DNA of 64,000 nucleotides from Garcia nutans (Eukaryota > Streptophyta > Magnoliopsida > Malpighiales > Euphorbiaceae). The stretch lies in the NCBI GenBank assembly GCA_947685225.1, contig CANTUV010000024.1:55084001-55148000 (forward strand), read 5' to 3'. The translations under genes and the position numbers were made by a program. Each line of letters begins with the position of its first letter. The stretch's first letter is position 1. Below the pieces are notes generated by a model, which saw only the letters and a program-made list of their open reading frames with translations, did not search any database and was not told the origin of the DNA. Positions 57,073 to 64,000 of the stretch are shown here, piece after piece.

Positions 57073-58149
57073 TCCCTTCCTTTGAAGCTTGTTGAGAACC
57101 CAGGACATCGGTTTTCCCAATTTTGAAAATTGTCTCCTTGTTCCTTGGTTAGTAGTATTAACACCGACGGCCTTTTGCATGCTTTGGCTGCCAAGTTGAT
57201 AGCTCCCTTTCTCATTCCTTTTCGTTGCGAACCGACTCTTCTCCCTGTCCCATTCTTCAATTTGCAAACCAGCTTGAAGAAGGTCTTTGAAATCACGGAT
57301 GAGTGTATGAGACATCCTCTCACGAAGATTAGGTGACACCCCTCTCACAATCATCCTTATTTGATCGGATTCATCGGGCCTCTTCTTAAGTAAAGCAGCC
57401 TTGTTTCTCCATCTCTTGACATAGTCTACAAAATTCTCATTCGGCCTTTGCCTAATGGATTCCACTTCCATCAAGGCAACTTCCAATTCAACATTATATC
57501 CGTATTGTTGGATAAAGGCTTTGTAAAGTAGATCCCAGCTCTTTTGTGTTTCATCATATAAGGTATTGAACCAATTTTGGACAACAGAGTCCAATGAGAG
57601 CATAAAGTACCTTAGGGTTTGAGCCTTAGTAGCTTGGGCAGATTGCATGGCAGTGATATATTGCTTCACGTGGAGATGGGGATTTCCGGTGCCATTGTAC
57701 TTAGCAAAGGAAGGCATCTTGAACTTATAAGGGACCTCATCATCTTGTTCAAATAACTTGTCAACTTCGGACATCTCTTCGATTTTCAGCTTCTTCTCAA
57801 ATTTCTTTTCTAAATCAGCAATCATCTTTTCAACATCAGATGTCTCGGTCTTTTCAATAGTTTCTTTCTCGACAGCCTTCGGTTCTTTCTTCTTTTCTTG
57901 AACCTCTTGGTAGTATTGAGCCCAATCATCATCATCATCAATGACCACCTTTTCATCATCAAAAGCTACTTCATTAATTTTAGTCTTTCCTTTGTCCTTT
58001 GGTTTCTTAGTGCTAACAGATGCCTCGGCATGATTCTCTAAGATTGCAGTCAATTGGTTCTTCATGGTCTCAGCTAGGGCCTCTTTGATTTCTTCCATCT
58101 TGGCATTGAGGGCTTCATCCACCATTCTTTGAATTTGTTCGGGCTCCAT
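57073..58149 (-). pseudogene. Gag of X, N-terminal and capsid part
   Basis: It starts at ATG 58149 (MEPEQIQRMVDEALNAKM) and is open to the S3 boundary. It has an acidic and lysine-rich region (MIADLEKKFEKKL), then the capsid domain with FAKYNGTGNPHLHVKQYI, VVQNWFNTL, DLLYKAFIQQYGYN and ENFVDYVKRWRNKAA, the retrotransposon gag pattern of Tat elements. There are no internal stops in this part. It is cut by the S3 solo LTR, after which the frame resumes at 53926. Gag of Z and Y is homologous at the N-terminus and knuckle. Confidence 0.85.
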
Positions 58150-59311
58150 TGTCTTTGGTGAGCAAGTGATTGAGTCGTTGCTAGATACTTCATCTCCGGC
58201 GTAGGTCGGATTGTCGTAAGCTTTTGAACTTTCGTAATCCAGGGCTGTGAGCTAGAGAGGACCAATGATATGAGATGCAAATGTATGCATGTATGCATGA
58301 ATAATCAATAAACAAGTGTAATTGGGATGATCCTTCCAACCTTATAACATCCACACACGAATGGCGAGTCTCTTTTCCTAGGTATATGGTTAACAAAATA
58401 CCAACGTGGGGTACCCTGCTTTCGAACAATCCCCTCGGATGTTTCAACCAATAGTTATATTTTCAAAAATGGAGATCAATCCATGATAATTCCCATTAAT
58501 TAGGTTTTAATCCATTCAACCAACCAAAGTAGCTTTTATGCTATATTGGATTAAAACAAAATTAAGAGGTTTACCATAGATAGATTTCTCATTTGAAAAA
58601 AGGTAACTAATGATTCATGCCAAAAACAAGCCCATGGTTAATTTATTCTTAGTGTAAACTAGGCCCACAATTGATTTTCGGTATTTCATAATTGACCTAA
58701 ATATTTTGCAAGCTCTTCGTAAGGAAATGTTGGGTGAAAATAGTTTTGTTTCTAAGCCCATTGTAAAAGATTTTAGAAAAATGGGTTTTGGGCTTAGTAT
58801 TTGGGCCTTGGGCAAAAGAATTTTTGATTTATTTTCGGAAAAGTCTTATGTCCAAAGACCATTTTAAAAAGTTTTGAAAATAGTCTTGGTCTTTTTGATT
58901 TTAAAGAAAAATTTATTTTAAGCTTACAATATACTTAGGTCATATTAGGAAAAGAACAAACCAAATAAGCCATGATTTAAGCCAAGATAAACTTACCATA
59001 GTCAAACAACATGCATCTGGGGTAAAACCTAAGGAAAGTAACTAGGCCAATTACATGAGCTTTAGTCTTTGGGTTAAAAAGGCTTAGGTTCCCATAACAA
59101 GTATATACCAAAAGGTACGAGGCTATGAGTGGTTATGCCATGCTCGATCTTCATACCTTGAGTGAAAGTATGGTATCCCTTACATAACATAACACGGGTA
59201 ACACGGGCGTCCTAACTCACACACGCGATGCAATCTAAGATGATGCAATGGATAATATCATTATAAGAAATAATAGAATAATATAAAGACCAATGGAATC
59301 AACTTCTCTTG
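58150..59311 (-). other. Leader of X between PBS and gag
   Basis: A non-coding leader of about 1.16 kb that matches those of Y and Z. It contains the CCATAC...GTATG hairpin at about 59150-59185. Confidence 0.65.
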
Positions 59312-59329
59312 TCGCCAGTGGAGTCGCCA
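59312..59329 (-). promoter_or_regulatory. Primer binding site of X
   Basis: Minus-strand TGGCGACTCCACTGGCGA, immediately after the LTR end ACTCACA. It is of the same type as the site of Y. Confidence 0.75.
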
Positions 59330-59330
59330 C

Positions 59331-61566
59331 TGTGAGTGGGGATTTTCGCCCCCACTCCCGGTGAAATGGTTCTTGCGACTTCGGCACTGTTTAGGCTCGG
59401 GGCCTTAGAGAACACGGACCTAAGTCCGGAGAAAATGGAGTCGCCACCCTGACGGGCTGAGAAAAAAGAAAGGGGTGGATGACTAGATTCCTAAGGAATC
59501 CCCAACCCCCTAATGGGTTCGGAAAGTTGGGTACGTGTGGGGAAGGTGAGAAATGGCCCAGCACCCCCACAACGCCCGGTTCATTGGAACCGGCCTCCTT
59601 TACAGGTCTTAATATTATAAAATTCTTAAATATAATAACATTATCCATATTACACACAATAAAAAGAAAGCATCATTATATTAAAATCAAAGCAATGTCC
59701 AAACAAAACAAAACAAATAAATGGACACCCATCAAAGGATGGAAACATGTCCTTACATCACATGCCTAGATAGGACACCCACCAAAAGGTAGAAACATGC
59801 CCTTTTACAAAGGTTCTAAAATAGAAAAGAAAATTAAATTACATGATGTTTAACTAATGAGGCACCCACCAAGTGGAAACATACCTCTTACAAAATTTGG
59901 AAGTCTAAATAAATTGATAAAAGTAAATATCCATTCATAATAAATAAATCATTCATCAAAGCTATTAACCAAAACAAACATCCATCCATGATAAATTAAA
60001 TAAATCAAGTATTAAAATTAAATAAATTAAAGCATAAGAAATAAATCAAGGTATAAATAAATATGGAATTGAATAAAACAAATAAAAGTTCAAGTATAGC
60101 TACTATTTCTATTTAGGGTTCTTTACCTCATGTGTTAAGGTTTTGGAAATTCTAAAGTTAAGCTACTGTGACTTTTTAGGGAATTAAAATAGATTAGGAT
60201 TTTATGTTTTTTAAAGGTTGGCAAGACACTTTGATTAAACAAATTAAGGTTTGAATGGTGAAATCATGAAACTAGGGTTTTGGATACTTTGAAATACTTT
60301 TTAATTCATGATTTTTAAATAGTGAATTAAGCTACTGTGACTTTTTGACTTTTTATGTTTTTATGTTTTTTAATGTTTTAAAAGGATTAGAGTTCATAAA
60401 AATTAGGGTTTAAGGTTTTAAAAGGGTTAGTGTTCATTATTTTAGGTTTAAAAGTTGAATTTTGGATTTTAGGCTTTGAAATTTGGGTTCTCGGGTAATG
60501 AATAATTTAAAGGGTTTTAGAAATCAATTTGATATTTTATGAAGTTTTATGAATTTAAACACATGGATTGAAGTTTTTATAATTAGAAAAGATTTTTTTT
60601 AAGATTTTTTTTGAATGAAATAGAACCTACTTTAAAATCTTAAAAGAAACAGAATTTGGTTTTGGTTTTGTTGAAAAATATGTTCAATTAGAGTTTTAAG
60701 GTTTTTAAGAAGAAAAAAAAAACAACAATTTTAAGTCTTTTTAGAAAAGAAAGTCACGTATTAGGGTTTTTGATTATGGAAAAATTAAATTACAACTCTA
60801 AGATTTTTTATTTAAAAAACTTAAATTTTATAGATTTGGCTACTGTAAAACATAAATCAAAAAGAATTTAACATATCTTCTTTTGTTGATTCTCTAAAAA
60901 ATAACTCTTCTTGGATGAACTAGCTCCAAAGACAAGTCTTGGTTGCCTTTGAATTTCTTAATTCGTGGTGCTGCTGCTCTTAAAAATCAATAGAATTGAA
61001 TTTCCCTTTTCCTTCACTAATTTGGTTTCAAAAGATCAAGTTCACTGCCTCTTTTTTCCTCCCTTTGATTTGATTTAATTAGTCCTTATTTATAGTGGTT
61101 TTTAGGTTGTTTATTCCTAATTCCCCACGACAATTAATAATAATAAAAAAAGAAATTAAAACCTAGTTGAATTAGGTTTCAAAAAAAATCGTTGAAAAAT
61201 TTTGTGCTGGCAAAAATTGTGGCAGCGAGCCCGTGGGCGTGTCAGCGTGCCAGCCATTAGGAATTTCCTGCGGGAAGTTATTTCGCCCTCAGGAAATTCC
61301 TGCCAGAGAAGGATTGAGCCCGCAGGATTTTCCTGCGAGGCAAAATTCCCCCGTACCCGTGCGACTGTTTTTCGCTGCCGATTTTTCCGACTCCGATTTT
61401 TATTTTTATTTTTTGATTTTTGATTCATATTTTTTATTAATAAAAATTAGATAATAAAGCAAAAACTATTTAATTAAAATTATTTTGGACCAATTAGACG
61501 AGAAAAATCATTTCAAACCAAATAAAACACAATGGACCGAATTGGGTAAAAAATTAAGGGTCTACA
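59331..61566 (-). mobile_element. 5' LTR of X
   Basis: A 2,236-bp LTR, in element sense TGTAGACCCTTAATTTTTT to CCCCACTCACA. TATAAATA on the minus strand is at 61087-61094. It is nearly identical to the 3' LTR except for the GC block at about 61195-61375 and a cluster of differences in the last 180 bases. Teloboxes occupy 60110-60790. Confidence 0.9.
61195..61375 (-). promoter_or_regulatory. GC-rich pre-TATA block of the X 5' LTR
   Basis: It has GGAATTTCCTGCGGGAA, CAGGAAATTCCTG and CCCGCAGGATTTTCCTGCG modules in an order different from the 3' LTR, and a GTGGGCGTGTCAGCGTG segment absent there. The sequence on both sides aligns almost base for base. Confidence 0.6.
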
Positions 61567-62155
61567 GTACCCAAATAAAATTCAAGCTCGGGTCCAAGTA
61601 TCCAATCTTGGGTCCAAGTACCCAAATCAAATTCAAGCTTGGGTCCAAGTACCCAATCTCGGCTCTAAGTACCCAAATCAATCTAATCTCAGGTCCAAGT
61701 ACCCAAATCAAATTCAATCTGGGGTCCAAGTACCTAATCCCGGGTCTAAGTACCCAAATCAAATTCATTCTCGAGTCCAAGTACCCATATCAAATTCAGT
61801 CTAGGGTCCAAGTACCCATTCTAGGGTCCAAGTGCCCAATTCAAATCAATCTCGGGTCCAAGTACCCAATCCTGGGTCCAAGTACCCAAATCAAATTCAA
61901 TCTCGGGCCCAAGTACCCAAATCAAATTCAATCTCGGGTCCAAGTACTCAATCTCAGGTCCAAGTACCCAAATTCAATCTAGTCCAAGTACCCAAATCAA
62001 GTTCAGCCTCGGGTCCAAGTACCCAAATCAAATTCAAGTAACCATCCAAGTACCCAATCCCGGGTCCAAGTGCCCAGATTCAATCTAGTCTCAGGTCCAA
62101 GCACCCAAATCAAGTTCAGCCTCGAGTCCAAGTACCCAAATCAAATTCAAGTAAT
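61567..62155 (+). repeat. GGTCCAAGTACCC array of Y, right part
   Basis: About twenty units of CTCGGGTCCAAGTACCC with AAATCAAATTCAA spacers, continuing 31068-31380 across X. It is followed by sequence matching the region next to the polypurine tract in X (34225 to 33603, reversed). Confidence 0.9.
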
Positions 62156-62232
62156 CATCTCATCAAAATTAAGTCTTATTGCTTTTCACTCTCTTTTGCC
62201 ATAATCTCATATCGTTAAAGCAGGGGGCGACG
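62156..62232 (+). promoter_or_regulatory. Polypurine region of Y with damaged LTR junction
   Basis: AAAGCAGGGGGCGACG at about 62217-62232 corresponds to the AAGCAGGGGGCAAAC tract of X. The first 30 or so bases of the 3' LTR, including TGCAGACCC, are missing. Confidence 0.55.
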
Positions 62233-63883
62233 AAATCCGATAGTCTAAAATATTTTTTATAGTATTTTATTTATTTTAATAATATTTTAATTACTAATAT
62301 TGTTTCATAGTTATTTTTAATAAAAAGAAAAAAAATATAAAAACTATAAAAATAATAAAAAATGAAAAAAATAAAAATAAAAATCGGCGACAAAAAATTT
62401 CGTCTCCAAAAAGTTGGGACGAAATGGCCTTTGGGCCATTTCACCCGTAGGAAAGTCCTGCAGGTGAAATGGCTCGCAGGCAATTTCGCCCTCGCAGCCC
62501 GCAAATTCCAGTAGCAACTTTTTCGCTAGTGAAATTTTTCCCCAGCATTTTTTTTCGCCAGCAAAATTTTTCCGATGTAACTTTTTTTTCGAAACCAAAT
62601 TCAATTTGGTTTTGGTTTCCTTTTCATAATTAATGTTAGATTCTGTGAGCAACTAAGATTATCATAAAAATCTTCTATAAATAAGGACTAAAAACAACAC
62701 AGAAGGGAGGGAAAAATTTAGAGAAAAAACTTTGTACCGAGGAATCAAGAAAATTAGGAGATTAAAGATCGGAATTTTGAGAGAGCACACAAGCAATTCA
62801 ATCCATCAAAGGCAACCATCTTGCCTTTGTTCTTGTTCATCCAAAAAGTAATTTTTGGTGGAACCAACAAACGAAGGTATGAATATCAAATCTTTTTTCT
62901 TTACAGTAGCTTGAATCATTAAACTCTTTCTTTTGATTCTAAAAACCTTAGAACCCTAATTTACTTTTTCTAAACCATAGAACCTTAAATCATCTCCTCT
63001 ATTTTCAAAAACCCAAAATTACTTTTTTTGTTTCTACAAAATATCAAAACCCTAATCTACTTTCCAAAACCTTAAATCGTTCTTAAACCCTAAATATCAT
63101 CCTTCTGTTTCCCTAAAACCTCAAAAAACCTAATTTATTCCTTTTATCCCCCAAAAACCCTAAATTGTATCTTCTGTTTCTATAAACCCTAAATCGTTTT
63201 GTTTATTTCCAAAAAATCCTAAAAAATACCTTTTCTATTTCTGTAAACCTTAAATCATTTTTGTTTATTTCCAAGAAACACCATAAAATTCTAAACTGGT
63301 TTTCTTCTAATTCTTTTCCAAAATTCCAAATGTTTTTTTTAAATATCCAAACTCAAACTCACTTTTCAGCTTCTAAAAATCACATAAAGCTTTATAAAAC
63401 TATAAATTATTTTCTCAAACTCTAAAATCAAATACATTTTCTAAAACACTAAAAGCCCTAATTCAACTTTTGAAACCAAGACAGCGACCCCAAATTAGTT
63501 AACCTTAAACCCTAGTTTTCCTAAACCCTAATCCTTTAATCTTTAAACCTTAAAACCTTATAAACCTAAATATTAAAATTCAAACACAGTAAGCCTAAAA
63601 ACTATAATTCAGTAGCTAATAATCATAAACCTAATGTTTTAAAGTATCCAAACCCTAATTTCATGATTTCACTCCTCAAACACTAATTTGGTAAATCAAA
63701 GAACTTTATTAATCCCTTAAATCATAAAACCTTAATCCATTTTAATTCCCTTAAAACTTACAGTAGATTAAACCAATAAATTCTAAAACCCTAAACATTA
63801 AATAAAGAATCTTAAATAAAAACAGTAGCCTTAATTTATATTTTTTTTTACTTGCGTTATTCTTAGATTTGATTGTGTAGTTC
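62233..63883 (+). mobile_element. 3' LTR of Y, start deleted and interrupted at 63884
   Basis: It aligns with 18385-19980 of the 5' LTR, with TATAAATA at 62676-62683, a rearranged GC block at 62385-62575 and the same telobox-rich stretch (62950-63800). It stops at TTGTGTAGTTC, where the 5' LTR continues with ATTATATGC. Confidence 0.8.
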
Positions 63884-64000
63884 TGTAGACCCTTAATTTT
63901 TGACCAAATCCGGTCCATTGTGTTTTATTTGGTTTGAAATGATTTTTCTTGTCTAATTGGTCCAAAATAATTTTAATTAAATACATTTTGCTTTATTATC
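63884..64000 (+). mobile_element. Start of another X-type LTR inserted in the Y 3' LTR
   Basis: TGTAGACCCTTAATTTTTG and the next 100 bases match the element-sense start of the X LTRs (reverse of 61450-61566) closely. It is in plus orientation and truncated by the window end. It could be a solo LTR or a full element. Confidence 0.8.

Larger units (their letters stand above)
31381..61566 (-). mobile_element. Element X: Tat-like gag-pol retrotransposon with two antisense genes
   Basis: A minus-strand Ty3 element: 5' LTR 59331-61566, PBS 59312-59329, leader, gag 57073-58149 continuing at 53926, protease, RT, RNase H, a second archaeal-type RNase H, integrase to 48680, then a plus-strand DUF7745-like gene and a PMD gene, a repeat array, polypurine tract and 3' LTR 31381-33602. 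W (38350-48182) and S3 (53932-57067) are nested inside. Removing them leaves about 17 kb. The flanks are CTACC and GTACC, a 5-bp duplication with one change, inside the array of Y. The dual RNase H arrangement is the known hallmark of the Tat lineage. Confidence 0.85.
3924..64000 (-). mobile_element. Element Z: gag-only Tat-like LTR retrotransposon (outermost of the nest)
   Basis: A minus-strand Ty3 element with 3' LTR at 3924-10617, non-coding 3' region 10618-14027, gag remnant 14028-15374, leader 15375-16572, degenerate PBS 16573-16591 and a 5' LTR starting at 16592, cut at 18350 by insertion of Y. The last few dozen bases of that LTR should lie beyond 64000. There is no pol between gag and the 3' LTR, so it is a gag-only, non-autonomous element of the TR-GAG kind. 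Solo LTRs S1 and S2 interrupt the 3' LTR, and Y (with X, V and W inside) interrupts the 5' LTR. Confidence 0.75.
18351..64000 (+). mobile_element. Element Y: gag-only Tat-like LTR retrotransposon
   Basis: A plus-strand element inserted in the 5' LTR of Z: 5' LTR 18351-20697, PBS 20699-20716, leader to 21816, gag remnant 21817-22555, post-gag segment to 23281, then V (23282-31067), a terminal repeat array split by X (31068-31380 and 61567-62155), polypurine remnant near 62220 and 3' LTR from about 62233 to the window end. It has no pol. The post-gag segment matches the same part of Z. Confidence 0.7.

Noticed and set aside
61567..62155. CRISPR-like regular repeat array (also 11046-11500 and 33690-34225)
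   Set aside because: Units vary in sequence and spacing, spacers are themselves repetitive, there are no cas genes, and the context is plant retrotransposon 3' regions.

Overview
The window is repeat-dense, AT-rich plant nuclear DNA, most likely from a eudicot. The evidence is LTR retrotransposons of typical plant lineages (a Copia element, Ty3 chromoviruses of the Tekay/Del type, Ty3 elements of the Tat/Ogre type), plant mobile domain (PMD) genes and plant-type introns. No intact host gene, rRNA, tRNA, CRISPR array or prokaryotic feature was found. The species cannot be named from the sequence.

Layout. Positions 1-1547 are the 5' end of a minus-strand Copia element (gag start, PBS, 1,150-bp LTR). 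Positions 1548-3162 are unassigned, with one possible terminal host exon at 2089-2151. Positions 3163-3923 are a decayed PMD gene. From 3924 to beyond the window end there is one block of nested insertions. Element Z (Tat-like, gag-only, minus) sits in the PMD gene. Element Y (Tat-like, gag-only, plus) sits in the 5' LTR of Z. Element X (Tat-like, gag-pol-bearing, minus, 31381-61566) sits in the 3' repeat array of Y. Element W (Tekay-like, nearly intact, minus, 38350-48182) sits in X. A decayed Tekay-like element V (plus, 23282-31067) also sits in Y. Three solo LTRs with perfect 5-bp target duplications are S1 (4747-6481) and S2 (6761-9873) in the 3' LTR of Z, and S3 (53932-57067) in the gag of X. 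A further X-type LTR begins at 63884 inside the 3' LTR of Y.

How the parts relate. X, Y and Z share the PBS type, the LTR termini, the leader between PBS and gag, homologous Gag and a GGGTCCA repeat array before the polypurine tract. X therefore looks like the autonomous partner of gag-only Y and Z. X also carries two intron-containing genes in antisense between pol and its 3' LTR: a six-exon PMD gene and a gene resembling DUF7745 proteins, each with its own TATA box. Both are now broken.

The most notable signals are this antisense gene pair; two adjacent hairpins with compensatory base changes conserved in four Tekay-like LTR families; splice-site pairs at corresponding places inside those LTRs; CpG-dense dyad arrays in every Copia, Tekay-like and S1-type LTR; and a GC-rich block upstream of the TATA box in the Tat-like LTRs that diverges strongly between the two LTRs of one element.
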